Assembly: GCA_964525525.1 (NCBI GenBank)
Contig: CAZGHD010000013.1
Span: 1-29,781 of the forward strand
Reading direction: 5' to 3'
DNA: 29,781 nt
DNA from: RGIG2161 sp964525525
GTDB lineage: Bacteria; Bacillota; Clostridia; Oscillospirales; CAG-272
The notes under the pieces were generated by a model. That model had not been told where the DNA came from, did not search any database, and was given only the letters and a program-made list of their open reading frames with translations. This document shows, in pieces, positions 7,104-15,511 of the stretch; the first letter of the stretch is position 1; every line of letters starts with the position of its first letter. Made by a program: the position numbers and the translations under genes.

Positions 7104-7713
7104 AAAAGACGGACTTTTGGTAGTTATTTCGGGTCCTGCCGGCAGCGGCAAGGGCACGGTAATCAAGGAGCTTATGGCAAAGGATGATAGAATTGCCTAT
7201 TCGGTTTCCGCAACTACGAGATCTCCAAGACCCGGAGAGACCGACGGAAAAGAATATTATTTCATTTCGCACGATGAGTTCAAACAGAGAATAGCAGACG
7301 GCCGTATGCTTGAGTACGCGGAATATTGCGGCAACTACTACGGCACTCCGCTTGACGAGACCAAAAAAGCTCTTGACGAGGGTAAATTCTTTATCCTTGA
7401 GATAGAGGTTCAGGGCGCAACGCAGGTCAAACGGCTGTTTCCCGACGCTGTGCTTATGATGATACTCCCGCCGAACTTTTCTACTCTTGAAGCCAGACTT
7501 CGAGGCAGAGGAACCGAGACCGATGACGTTATACGCAAGCGTCTCGCTACCTCAAGAGACGAGGTCGCAAAGCTTGATATGTTTGACTACGTTTTGGTCA
7601 ACGAGGACGGAGGCGCCGCTGTCGTTGCGGACACCATCAGCTCGATAGTTACCTGCGAGACGCACGCGGTCAAGCGTAACCCTGACTTCGGCAAAGAGTT
7701 TTTTGCAAACTAA
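7096..7713 (+). CDS. gmk: Guanylate kinase
   Basis: Phosphorylates GMP to GDP with ATP, an essential cytoplasmic step of guanine nucleotide supply. The 205-residue protein has Walker A GPAGSGKGT (13-21), the GMP-binding SATTRSPRPGE and EYYFIS segments, and the IEVQGATQV region. The ATG at 7096 is chosen because AGGGAG (7084-7089) sits six bases upstream and the protein then begins MSKKDGLLVVISGP, as in the family. An in-frame ATG 11 codons earlier lacks this context. It overlaps remA by eight bases. Confidence 0.96.
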   Translation: MSKKDGLLVVISGPAGSGKGTVIKELMAKDDRIAYSVSATTRSPRPGETDGKEYYFISHDEFKQRIADGRMLEYAEYCGNYYGTPLDETKKALDEGKFFILEIEVQGATQVKRLFPDAVLMMILPPNFSTLEARLRGRGTETDDVIRKRLATSRDEVAKLDMFDYVLVNEDGGAAVVADTISSIVTCETHAVKRNPDFGKEFFAN

Positions 7714-7764
7714 CATAGACTACTAACAACTTACTATAAACAAGACGACGAAAGGATAAAAATC

Positions 7765-8064
7765 ATGATCTACCCTTCAATAGACGAACTTTCCAAAGGC
7801 GGAAAATATAACCGTTATATGCTCGTTATCGCTACTGCAAAATGCGCGAGACTTGTTACCGACGAGTACGTTTCACAGCGCGAAAAGGCAGAGAAAATGA
7901 TCGCTAACAAGGAGACCGAAAAGAGTCTTTCCTCTATGATCCGCCGCGAGTATCGCGACGAAAAGGCGGTAAAGAACGCGATCAACCGTCTTTGCTCGGG
8001 CGAGTACCGCGTGGTTGAGGAAAGCGTTCCCGAAACGCCCGAGATGATCAGCGTTAACGACTAA
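7765..8064 (+). CDS. rpoZ: RNA polymerase omega subunit
   Basis: A 99-residue protein beginning MIYPSIDELSKGGKYNRYML, then the AKCARLV segment typical of omega (usually AKRAR). Omega helps assemble and stabilise RNA polymerase. There is an AAAGGA SD before the ATG. The gene lies 51 bp after gmk, its usual neighbour in Firmicutes. The C-terminal third is charged and less conserved. Confidence 0.88.
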   Translation: MIYPSIDELSKGGKYNRYMLVIATAKCARLVTDEYVSQREKAEKMIANKETEKSLSSMIRREYRDEKAVKNAINRLCSGEYRVVEESVPETPEMISVND

Positions 8065-8092
8065 AACGCAATTAAAACGAAAGGACGGCCAA

Positions 8093-10624
8093 GTGCCGCG
8101 CTTAACAATGCAAAGCAGATCTGTTTTCGTGCGGCTGCTTGACGCGCCGTATGTTGCCGATTGCCGATACAGCTACCTCGTTCCGCAGGATCTTTCCGAT
8201 AAGGTGAAACTCGGTAGCTTCGTTACCGTTCCGTTCGGAGGCGGCAACCGCCGCCGCGCGGCTGTGGTCGTCGGAGAATCGGAGGATACCTCGTACACCG
8301 CCGCAGACGGCAGAACAATAAAATTTAAGCCCGTGCTGTCGGTAACTCAAGAGCGGTTTGCCCTGAGTGAAGAACAGCTCGGGCTATGCTCATTTATATG
8401 CTCGTCTACTTTGTGCACTTTTGGAGACGCGGTACACGCGATTTTGCCGTCTGCCGCCTTCTCCTCTCTTGTAGAAACGTGGAAGATCGGCGAAAAAGAA
8501 CTCGAAACGACGCAGGGTGTTGAGCACCTTATCTACTCGTTTATCAAGAGAAACGGAGATACTCCGGTATCGAAAATTCTCAAAGAATTCGGGCAGGATT
8601 CCGCGCAGACTCTTGACAGAATGAGGGCGGCGGGCGTGCTCGTGCGCGATTTTTCGGTAAACGAGTCAAAAAACGATAAATATACCTCTTACTACCGCCT
8701 CGCGATCGACGAGGAGGAGGCGAGAGCGCTTGCATCCGGCAGAAAAAAAGGCTTGCGAACGCAAAAACAAAAGGACGTAATTTCGCACCTTTTAGAGTTT
8801 GGCAGATGCGAAAGATCAGTGCTTGAAGCACAGCTTTCAGTAACTTACGCCCAGCTTAAAAATCTGTGCGAAAAGGAATATGTTACAGAAGAAAAAGAAG
8901 AAAATTACAGAAATCCTTATCTTGACCGCGCGGTGTCTGTGCGTGGCGAGAGAACTCTTAGCGAGGAGCAGAAAAACGCGTACGATCAGCTTGACTCTCT
9001 GTATTCGTCCGGCGAGCCGCGCGCGGCTCTGCTTTACGGAGTTACGGGAAGCGGAAAGACCAGCGTTATAAAAGCGATGGTCGACCGCGTTCTGTCAGAC
9101 GGACGGCAGGTTATAATCCTCGTGCCCGAAATATCGTTGACTCCGCAGACGGTGGATATTTTCTGCGGATATTACGGCTCAAGAGTAGCGGTAATACACT
9201 CCTCTCTGTCGGCGGGCGAAAGATACGACGCCTACAAACGCATATCGGCGGGCGAGGCGGACGTGGTTATCGGCACGCGGAGTGCGGTGTTTGCACCGCT
9301 TTCCCGCCTCGGAATGATAGTCATCGACGAGGAGCAGGAGCACACCTATAAATCGGACACCAGCCCGAAATATCACGCGCGGGATATAGCGAGATACAGA
9401 GTAGCAAAGAGCAACGCCCTCCTGTTGCTTGCTTCGGCTACCCCCTCGCTTGAAAGCTACTATAAAGCGAAGACAGGAAAATACAGCCTGATAACCCTGA
9501 AAAAGCGATACGGAAACGCGGTTCTGCCCCAGGTCGAGGTCGTGGATATGCGCCGTGAATCACGGGCGGGTAATCTGTCCCCCATCAGTGCGTCTCTGCT
9601 TCGTTCTATTGCAGAGACAAAGGACGCGGATAAACAGTCGATACTTTTCCTCAATCGACGCGGATATAATCACTTCGCGCTTTGCCGTATGTGCGGCGAG
9701 GTAGTCGAGTGCCCTCACTGCAGTGTGTCAATGACTTATCACACCACGGGAAAGGGAAGGATCGGAGAGGATGCGCTGTCCCGCGCTAAAAACGGCTATC
9801 TCGTGTGCCACTACTGCGGGTACAGAAGCGAGGTTCCGATGCTTTGCCCGTCCTGCGGGTCGGAGCATATGGCGTTTATCGGCTACGGCACGCAGAAGAT
9901 AGAGGGAGAGCTGTGCGAGAATTTTCCGTCGGTGTCGGTGCTTCGCATGGACAACGACACAACTCAAACCAAATTCGCATATGAAAATCTGCTCGGCAGT
10001 TTTCGCCGCCGCGAGGCAGATATTTTGCTCGGAACGCAGATGGTGACCAAAGGTCACGATTTCCCGGACGTTACTTTAGTCGGAGTGCTTGACGCGGACA
10101 GCGCGCTCCACCTTGACGATTACCGTGCGGGGGAAAGAACTTTTTCCCTGATAACGCAGGTCATCGGACGCGCGGGCAGAGCGGATTCGCCCGGCAAAGC
10201 GGTGATTCAGACCCACGTTCCGGACGACGAGACGATAGTGCTCGCGTGCAAACAGGATTACGACGCTTTTTATGAGAAAGAGATAGTCCTGCGTAAAAAT
10301 TATATGTTCCCGCCGTTTTGCGACATAGTGCTTATCAGCGCGACCTGCGAGGATGAGGTAGAAATAAATAACGCGATGCTAAAATTGTCCGATTTTATTG
10401 CGAGACTGTCGGAAAACGAGTTCAAGGACACGCCGATAGTGGCATTCGGCCCGTTTGAGGCTCCGATATATAAGCTTGACGGCAGATACCGCATGAGAAT
10501 GGTGTTTAAGTGCAAATTAAACTCAAAAACGCGCGAGCTTTTCGCGAGAGTAATGCGGGAATCTGGGCAGTCGGTGTCAAAACGCGTTTCTTTATCAATA
10601 GATCTTAATCCTTCAAACGTATAA
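8093..10624 (+). CDS. priA: Primosomal helicase PriA (GTG start)
   Basis: An 843-residue superfamily 2 helicase that reloads the replisome at stalled forks. The N-terminal DNA-binding domain includes VPQDLSDKVKLGSFVTVPFG. Walker A GVTGSGKT lies near 317-324, with EISLTPQ after it. The Walker B/DExx box reads DEEQEHTYKS near 412, where many PriA proteins have DEEH. A zinc-binding insert from about 530 has four paired cysteines (CRMCG, CPHC, CHYCG, CPSCGS). Helicase motifs LGTQMVTKGHDFP and QVIGRAGRA follow. The GTG is chosen because AAAGGAC lies eight bases upstream; an ATG five codons later is the alternative. coaBC, usually between rpoZ and priA in Bacillus, is absent: only 28 bp separate them. 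Confidence 0.96.
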   Translation: MPRLTMQSRSVFVRLLDAPYVADCRYSYLVPQDLSDKVKLGSFVTVPFGGGNRRRAAVVVGESEDTSYTAADGRTIKFKPVLSVTQERFALSEEQLGLCSFICSSTLCTFGDAVHAILPSAAFSSLVETWKIGEKELETTQGVEHLIYSFIKRNGDTPVSKILKEFGQDSAQTLDRMRAAGVLVRDFSVNESKNDKYTSYYRLAIDEEEARALASGRKKGLRTQKQKDVISHLLEFGRCERSVLEAQLSVTYAQLKNLCEKEYVTEEKEENYRNPYLDRAVSVRGERTLSEEQKNAYDQLDSLYSSGEPRAALLYGVTGSGKTSVIKAMVDRVLSDGRQVIILVPEISLTPQTVDIFCGYYGSRVAVIHSSLSAGERYDAYKRISAGEADVVIGTRSAVFAPLSRLGMIVIDEEQEHTYKSDTSPKYHARDIARYRVAKSNALLLLASATPSLESYYKAKTGKYSLITLKKRYGNAVLPQVEVVDMRRESRAGNLSPISASLLRSIAETKDADKQSILFLNRRGYNHFALCRMCGEVVECPHCSVSMTYHTTGKGRIGEDALSRAKNGYLVCHYCGYRSEVPMLCPSCGSEHMAFIGYGTQKIEGELCENFPSVSVLRMDNDTTQTKFAYENLLGSFRRREADILLGTQMVTKGHDFPDVTLVGVLDADSALHLDDYRAGERTFSLITQVIGRAGRADSPGKAVIQTHVPDDETIVLACKQDYDAFYEKEIVLRKNYMFPPFCDIVLISATCEDEVEINNAMLKLSDFIARLSENEFKDTPIVAFGPFEAPIYKLDGRYRMRMVFKCKLNSKTRELFARVMRESGQSVSKRVSLSIDLNPSNV

Positions 10625-10656
10625 TATAATAAATCAAACAGAGGAGATTTGAACAA

Positions 10657-10689
10657 ATGGCAATACTTAATATAGTAAANNNNNNNNNN
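10657..10689. other. Scaffold gap (10 N) preceded by a duplicated def start
   Basis: An SD (GAGGAG) and the first 23 bases of a def-like frame (ATGGCAATACTTAATATAG...) run straight into ten Ns at 10680-10689. The same N-terminus, MAILNIV, then restarts at 10711 with synonymous differences (GCT ATT CTG for GCA ATA CTT) and a different upstream sequence. This looks like two contig ends, possibly from related strains, joined without merging. A real tandem duplication is less likely. Confidence 0.8.
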
Positions 10690-10710
10690 TTCAAAGAAGA
10701 GGATAAAACA

Positions 10711-11178
10711 ATGGCTATTCTGAATATAGTAAAAGAGGGAGACCCGGTACTCCGTAAGGTTTGCCGCCCGGTAGACGAGATCACTCCTAAAATAAAGACT
10801 TTGATCGACGATATGGTAGAGACTATGCACCGCGCAAACGGCGTGGGACTTGCGGCTCCGCAGGTAGGCATACTCAGACGCATAGTGGTCGTTGAGACCG
10901 ATCCCGGTGTTGTCTACAAGCTGATAAATCCTGAGATAATCGCACGTGAGGGCAAGCAGAACGAGGCTGAGGGATGCCTTTCCGTTCCCGGAAAGTGGGG
11001 CATCACCGACCGTCCCGAAAAGGTTACCGTCAGAGCGACCGGCGTTGACGGCAGAAAGTTTGAAGTTACCGGCGAGGGACTTTTGGCTCGCGCGTTCTGC
11101 CACGAGCTTGACCATCTTGACGGTAAGCTGTTTACCGATAACGCGGTCAGAATGCTTGATCCCGATGAAATAGAGTAA
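10711..11178 (+). CDS. def: Peptide deformylase
   Basis: Removes the formyl group from nascent protein N-termini; a metal-dependent cytoplasmic enzyme acting at the ribosome. The 155-residue protein has all three motifs: GVGLAAPQ (44-51), EGCLS (metal Cys89) and HELDH (His131, catalytic Glu132, His135). The ATG has AAGAGGA upstream. A partial second copy of its start lies on the other side of the N gap. The gene precedes fmt, whose product adds the formyl group, a very common pairing. Confidence 0.95.
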   Translation: MAILNIVKEGDPVLRKVCRPVDEITPKIKTLIDDMVETMHRANGVGLAAPQVGILRRIVVVETDPGVVYKLINPEIIAREGKQNEAEGCLSVPGKWGITDRPEKVTVRATGVDGRKFEVTGEGLLARAFCHELDHLDGKLFTDNAVRMLDPDEIE

Positions 11179-11195
11179 TTTGGAGTGGAAATTAA

Positions 11196-12128
11196 GTGAG
11201 AATTTTATTTATGGGAACGCCGGATTTCGCGGCGGAGATACTCAAAACCTTACACGCAGAGGAAGAAATAGTCGGCGTGTTTACCCAACCGGGCAAGCCG
11301 AAGGGCAGGGGGCATAACGTCACCCCGTCGCCCGTGCAGCAGCTTGCCGAGGAGCTCGGTATACCGTGCTATACACCCGCTACCCTCAAAGACAGTTCGG
11401 CACTTGAACTTATCAAAGAGCTTAATCCCGACCTTTCGGTGGTAGTCGCGTACGGTAAAATACTTCCGAAAGACGTGCTTGAATATCCTAAATACGGCTC
11501 GGTAAATATACACGCGTCTATCCTCCCGCGCTTCCGCGGCGCCGCACCGATACAGCGCGCGATAATCGCAGGAGACACCGAGACCGGCGTTACCGTTCAG
11601 CAGATGGACGAGGGACTTGATACCGGCGATATGCTTGTTGTTGATAAGATTTCTATCACTCCCGAGGACGATTTCGGTACTCTGCACGACAAGCTCGTTG
11701 AGTCGGGCAAGCGCGCGATAATCGAGACTATAAAACAGATAAAAGAAGGTACTCTTGCGCCGGAAAAACAGTCGGACGAGGGAGTTATATACGCTTCAAA
11801 AATAGAAAAGGCGGACGCGATAATAGATTTTTCCAAATCCTCGACGGAGCTTTCCTGCCTTATCAGAGGCCTTTCGCCCGTTCCGATGGCGCAGACCAAG
11901 CTGTGCGGTAAGATACTCAAAATAGCGGCTGCGCGTGTAGCAGAATACAGCGGCACAGCCGTTCCCGGTACTATCATCAAGAGCGGAAAGGACGGCATGG
12001 TCGTCGCGTGCGGTGACGGCGCGCTTGAGCTTATCGACGTTGTCCCCGAGGGTAAACGCAGAATGAGCGCAGTTGAATTTGCACGCGGTCACGCGGGTAT
12101 CGATGGAGAGGTAATGTCATGGCAGTAA
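11196..12128 (+). CDS. fmt: Methionyl-tRNA formyltransferase (GTG start)
   Basis: Transfers a formyl group from 10-formyl-THF to initiator Met-tRNA. The 310-residue protein opens MRILFMGTPDFA, has the folate/catalytic block NIHASILPRFRGAAP (Asn104, His106) and Asp142 in DEGLDTGD, and a C-terminal OB-like tRNA-binding domain from about residue 205. GTG start with GGAG about ten bases upstream. It is 17 bp after def and its end overlaps rsmB by ten bases, so def, fmt and rsmB are tightly coupled. Confidence 0.96.
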   Translation: MRILFMGTPDFAAEILKTLHAEEEIVGVFTQPGKPKGRGHNVTPSPVQQLAEELGIPCYTPATLKDSSALELIKELNPDLSVVVAYGKILPKDVLEYPKYGSVNIHASILPRFRGAAPIQRAIIAGDTETGVTVQQMDEGLDTGDMLVVDKISITPEDDFGTLHDKLVESGKRAIIETIKQIKEGTLAPEKQSDEGVIYASKIEKADAIIDFSKSSTELSCLIRGLSPVPMAQTKLCGKILKIAAARVAEYSGTAVPGTIIKSGKDGMVVACGDGALELIDVVPEGKRRMSAVEFARGHAGIDGEVMSWQ

Positions 12129-13447
12129 AACGCCGCGCGGACGTGAGAGACGCCGTCGTTAATTCGCTGATGCGTACTCAAAGCGGTTCGAAATTTTCAA
12201 ACCTTGAGCTTGATGCGGCACTGGAAAAATACGATTTTTCTCAAAAGGACAGGGCGCTTTTTACCGCGCTTTATTACGGCGTAATAGAGCGTCAGATAAC
12301 CCTTGACAGGATAATCTCCGAGCTGTCTACGAGAGAGCTCGAAACGATAGACGGACGCGCGCTGCAGATACTCCGTATGGCACTCTATCAGCTTATATAT
12401 ATGGACAGAATTCCCGATCACGCGGCGGTTTCAAGTGCGGTAGAGCTAACGCACAAGGGCGGTACGGACAGCTTTGTCAACGCGCTTTTGCGCTCCTATC
12501 TGCGCTCGCGGGAGAAATTCTTTCCTGAAAATATCGGCCTTTCCGGCGCGGAATTGCTTTCGTATAAGTACTCCGTTCCCGTGTGGATGATAGAGGAATG
12601 GGAAAAGGATTACGGTGCTGATTTGGCTGAAAAGATTGCGGCGGCATCAAATTTGCATCCCTATATGACTCTTAGAGTAAATACTCTTGTCGGAAGCCGC
12701 GAATCGGTGATAAAAGAACTTGCGGTAAACGAGGTTGAGGCAGCTTCAGACGAGGCGTGCGAGAGCGCGGTACATCTTAAATCAAACTATCCGATAGATA
12801 AAATAACCGTTATCAAAAACGGACGCGCATTCGTGCAGGATCTTGCGTCACAGCTTTGCTGTGAGGCACTTTCGCCGCTTGAGGGCGAGCTTGTGCTTGA
12901 CGTTTGTTCCTGCCCCGGCGGTAAGAGCTTTTCTCTCGCTATGCTGATGAACAACAAAGGACGTTTGCTCTCGTCAGATCTTCACAAGAGTAAGCTGTCC
13001 CTCGTTTCGAGCGGTGCGGAAAAACTCGGAATAGATATTATAGAGACTTGCGTCAGAGACGGGCGCGAGCCTATTTCGGAGCTGTTTTGCACGGCTGACA
13101 GGATTCTTTGCGACGTTCCCTGTTCGGGACTCGGAGTTCTCGCGAAAAAACCGGATATACGGCACAAAAACAAAGATGACGTCATTAAACTGCCTGACGT
13201 GCAGTACGCGATACTGAAAAACAGTGCGGAATATCTCAAGGTGGGCGGTACGCTCGTTTATTCCACCTGCACTGTGCGCCGTGCGGAAAATGAAAACGTA
13301 GTCGAAAAATTTGTGCAGGAGGACGGCAGATTTGTTTTTGATAGCTTTTCTGTCGGCGGGTACGACGCTCATGACGGGCGTTTGACCATCTTCCCGAGTG
13401 AAAGCACGGACGGGTTTTTTATCTCTAAAATAAAACGCATAAAATAA
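12119..13447 (+). CDS. rsmB: 16S rRNA m5C967 methyltransferase RsmB
   Basis: A 442-residue S-adenosylmethionine-dependent methyltransferase of the RsmB/Sun family. Residues 5-130 are a NusB-like RNA-binding domain (LDRIISELSTRE, then LRMALYQLIYMDRIPDHAAVSSAVEL). The Rossmann domain has the SAM motif LDVCSCPGGKS (many homologues read DACAAPGGKT) and both catalytic cysteines, Cys335 in DVPCSGLG and Cys384 in YSTCTV. The start overlaps the end of fmt by ten bases. Confidence 0.94.
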   Translation: MAVKRRADVRDAVVNSLMRTQSGSKFSNLELDAALEKYDFSQKDRALFTALYYGVIERQITLDRIISELSTRELETIDGRALQILRMALYQLIYMDRIPDHAAVSSAVELTHKGGTDSFVNALLRSYLRSREKFFPENIGLSGAELLSYKYSVPVWMIEEWEKDYGADLAEKIAAASNLHPYMTLRVNTLVGSRESVIKELAVNEVEAASDEACESAVHLKSNYPIDKITVIKNGRAFVQDLASQLCCEALSPLEGELVLDVCSCPGGKSFSLAMLMNNKGRLLSSDLHKSKLSLVSSGAEKLGIDIIETCVRDGREPISELFCTADRILCDVPCSGLGVLAKKPDIRHKNKDDVIKLPDVQYAILKNSAEYLKVGGTLVYSTCTVRRAENENVVEKFVQEDGRFVFDSFSVGGYDAHDGRLTIFPSESTDGFFISKIKRIK

Positions 13448-13470
13448 AACGTACAAAATTAGGAAATAAT

Positions 13471-14523
13471 ATGGAAAAAACAGACATTCTCGGGCTGTTT
13501 CCGAGTGAGCTTGCCGATTTCGTTGTGTCTTTGGGAGAGCAGAAATACCGCGCAAAGCAGATATACGCGTGGCTTATGCGGGGCGCGGAGTTTGATGAAA
13601 TGTCAAACGTCCCTGCCGCTTTACGCGAAAAGCTCGCGCAGAACGCAGAGCTCCGCCTGCCGAAGGTGGAAAAAAAGCTGGTCTCCGCAATAGACGGAAC
13701 AATAAAATATCTCTTTCGCTTGATTGACGGCGAGTGCGTGGAGTGCGTGCTTATGCGGTACGAGCACGGAGTTTCTCTTTGCATTTCCACCGAGGTCGGA
13801 TGCCCTATGGGATGCGCGTTCTGCGCGTCTACCATCGGCGGAAAGGTGAGAAATCTTACCGCGTCAGAAATGCTCGGGCAGGTGATAGCCGCGTCGAGAG
13901 ATTCGGGCGAGAGGGTGGCGAGCATCGTAATGATGGGCATCGGCGAGCCGCTTGATAACTATGACAACTCGGTAAGATTTCTGCGTCTTGTAAACGAGCC
14001 GGAGGGACTCAACCTCGGGTATCGGCATATTTCGCTGTCTACCTGCGGTATAGTGCCGATGATAGACAAGTTAGCAGAGGAAAATCTGCCGATAACTCTT
14101 TCAATATCCCTGCACGCTTCAAACGACGAAGCTCGATCTGCGATAATGCCGATAAACCGTAAATATCCGATAGACGCTCTGCTTTCCGCTTGCCGCAGAT
14201 ACTTTGACGGCAGCGGCAGACGTATATCCTTTGAATACACATTGATCGCGGGAAAGAACGATTCTGAAAAGGATGCCGAGGAGCTTGCCGTTCTGCTGAG
14301 GAGATACTTTACGGTAAAGGGTAAACTGCTTCCGCTTCACGTTAATCTGATTCCTGTGAACGAGGTCAAGGAACGAAACTTCTCACGTTCTGAAAAAGCG
14401 GCGATAGATGCGTTTGCATCATCTCTTTGCCGCCGCGGTGTCAACGCTACCGTGCGCCGCAGACTCGGCTCGGATATAAACGCCTCCTGCGGACAGCTCA
14501 GGCGCGAGTCGCAAAAAGGATAA
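13471..14523 (+). CDS. rlmN: Dual-specificity 23S rRNA/tRNA adenine C2 methyltransferase RlmN
   Basis: A 350-residue radical SAM enzyme that methylates A2503 of 23S rRNA and A37 of some tRNAs. The 4Fe-4S motif CPMGCAFC uses Cys111, Cys115 and Cys118. MMGIGEPLDNYDN and SLHASNDEARSAIMPINRKY are family signatures, and the mechanistic C-terminal cysteine is in NASCGQLR (Cys340). An N-terminal accessory domain includes EQKYRAKQIYAWL. It is 23 bp after rsmB; a new promoter follows its stop. Confidence 0.96.
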   Translation: MEKTDILGLFPSELADFVVSLGEQKYRAKQIYAWLMRGAEFDEMSNVPAALREKLAQNAELRLPKVEKKLVSAIDGTIKYLFRLIDGECVECVLMRYEHGVSLCISTEVGCPMGCAFCASTIGGKVRNLTASEMLGQVIAASRDSGERVASIVMMGIGEPLDNYDNSVRFLRLVNEPEGLNLGYRHISLSTCGIVPMIDKLAEENLPITLSISLHASNDEARSAIMPINRKYPIDALLSACRRYFDGSGRRISFEYTLIAGKNDSEKDAEELAVLLRRYFTVKGKLLPLHVNLIPVNEVKERNFSRSEKAAIDAFASSLCRRGVNATVRRRLGSDINASCGQLRRESQKG

Positions 14524-14549
14524 ATTTACTTTATTTGTTATAACATTAC

Positions 14550-14578
14550 TTTACATATTCATATAAATTTATTATAAT
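14550..14578 (+). promoter_or_regulatory. Sigma-A promoter of prpC-prkC
   Basis: TTTACA (14550-14555), 17 bp, TATAAT (14573-14578). The predicted start is near 14585, giving a leader of about 90 nt with two hairpins before prpC. The signalling genes can therefore be transcribed separately from the rRNA-modification genes upstream. Confidence 0.75.
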
Positions 14579-14598
14579 ATAAGCAGATACTATTTTTC

Positions 14599-14660
14599 GG
14601 AGGGGGACCTCCACGCGAATTTCTTGAAAGGATCGTGTCTTTTGCTTTTGCAAAAGACGC
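14599..14660 (+). promoter_or_regulatory. Two-hairpin leader of prpC, one hairpin between SD and ATG
   Basis: Hairpin 1: GGAGG (14599-14603), GNRA-type loop GGGA, CCTCC (14608-14612), which hides an SD-like GGAGG. Hairpin 2: GTCTTTTGC (14637-14645), TTTT loop, GCAAAAGAC (14650-14658), extendable by two pairs to 14635-14660. The SD AAAGGA (14627-14632) lies before hairpin 2 and the ATG (14676) after it, with no in-frame start between. Folding shortens the 43-base gap to about 17. Confidence 0.65.
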
Positions 14661-14675
14661 CCGGTATGCTTCAAC

Positions 14676-15443
14676 ATGTTAACATATTTCGGAAAAAGTG
14701 ATATCGGTAAAAAGCGCAGCAACAATCAGGACACCTTTGATATAGCAGGATTTTCCTGCGGCGCTCTTCTCGCCGTCGTTTGCGACGGAATGGGCGGAGC
14801 GCGGGGCGGAAAGGAAGCTGCGTCAATCGCCGTATCTACCTTTGTCTCCAAGATAAAAGATAAAATGACAGATGCCGACAAGGACGGCTCTATGTCCGTG
14901 ACCGGCGCGGATATTGTCAGAATGATGTCCGCCGCCGCTGCCTCGGCAAATGCGGAGGTCTATAAAAAAGCCCGCTCAAACGAGGAATTCTCGGGAATGG
15001 GAACTACCCTTGCGGCGGCTCTTATTTACGAGGACTCTATTTACGTTGCCAATATAGGCGACAGCCGTATATACGTTTGTGAGGGCGAGCGTATCGAGCA
15101 GATTACTCACGATCATTCTTACGTCCAGTATCTCGTTGATATGGGAGTTATGAGCCGGGACGAGGCAAAGACCGCACCTAACAGAAATATAATTACCCGC
15201 GCGGTCGGTATAGAAAAAACGGTGGAGGCTGATATTTCTACCGTCGCTATGCCGAAATCACGCGACAGCGCGATCCTGCTCTGCTCGGACGGACTCTGCG
15301 GTCCGCTCGACGAGGATGAGATATACGCTATTTTGTCGCGCGGCGGCGAGCCGAAGGCTCTGATAGACGAGCTTATCACGGCGGCAAATGAAAAAAGCGG
15401 AAGTGATAACATCACTGCTGTTCTGGTCAAACCCAAAGCATAG
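14676..15443 (+). CDS. prpC: PP2C-type Ser/Thr protein phosphatase
   Basis: A 255-residue metal-dependent phosphatase that reverses PrkC phosphorylation. The PP2C motifs are present in order: KSDIGKKRSNNQD, VCDGMGGARGG (metal-binding Asp), SGMGTTLAAA, NIGDSRIYV, THDHSYVQ, CSDGLCG and SDNITAVLV. It is cytoplasmic, with no signal peptide. The ATG at 14676 starts the conserved MLTYFGKSDIG. The only good SD lies 43 bases upstream, beyond a hairpin. An ATG ten bases earlier is out of frame. It lies 68 bp upstream of the kinase, as in B. subtilis prpC-prkC. Confidence 0.95.
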   Translation: MLTYFGKSDIGKKRSNNQDTFDIAGFSCGALLAVVCDGMGGARGGKEAASIAVSTFVSKIKDKMTDADKDGSMSVTGADIVRMMSAAAASANAEVYKKARSNEEFSGMGTTLAAALIYEDSIYVANIGDSRIYVCEGERIEQITHDHSYVQYLVDMGVMSRDEAKTAPNRNIITRAVGIEKTVEADISTVAMPKSRDSAILLCSDGLCGPLDEDEIYAILSRGGEPKALIDELITAANEKSGSDNITAVLVKPKA

Positions 15444-15470
15444 TCTTAATTTATCCTAAAGAATAAAATT

Positions 15471-15511
15471 CAAGGAGATCTCGTACCCTTTGCGGTACGG
15501 TTAAAATAAAA
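15471..15511 (+). promoter_or_regulatory. prkC translation start region with hairpin between SD and ATG
   Basis: AAGGAG (15472-15477) is a strong SD but lies 34 bases before the ATG. Between them CGTACC (15482-15487) and GGTACG (15494-15499) form a perfect 6-bp stem around CTTTGC. The in-frame codons between SD and ATG include no ATG, GTG or TTG. Folding shortens the gap to about 16 bases, close to the folded prpC spacing. Confidence 0.65.

Noticed and set aside
10300..11115. A minus-strand frame spanning the N gap
   Set aside because: It runs antisense to priA and def and only stays open because Ns are read as unknown residues.
14635..14682. A 15-codon leader peptide starting at GTG before prpC
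   Set aside because: The SD is only two bases from this GTG, too close for normal initiation, and the codons mostly lie inside a hairpin stem.
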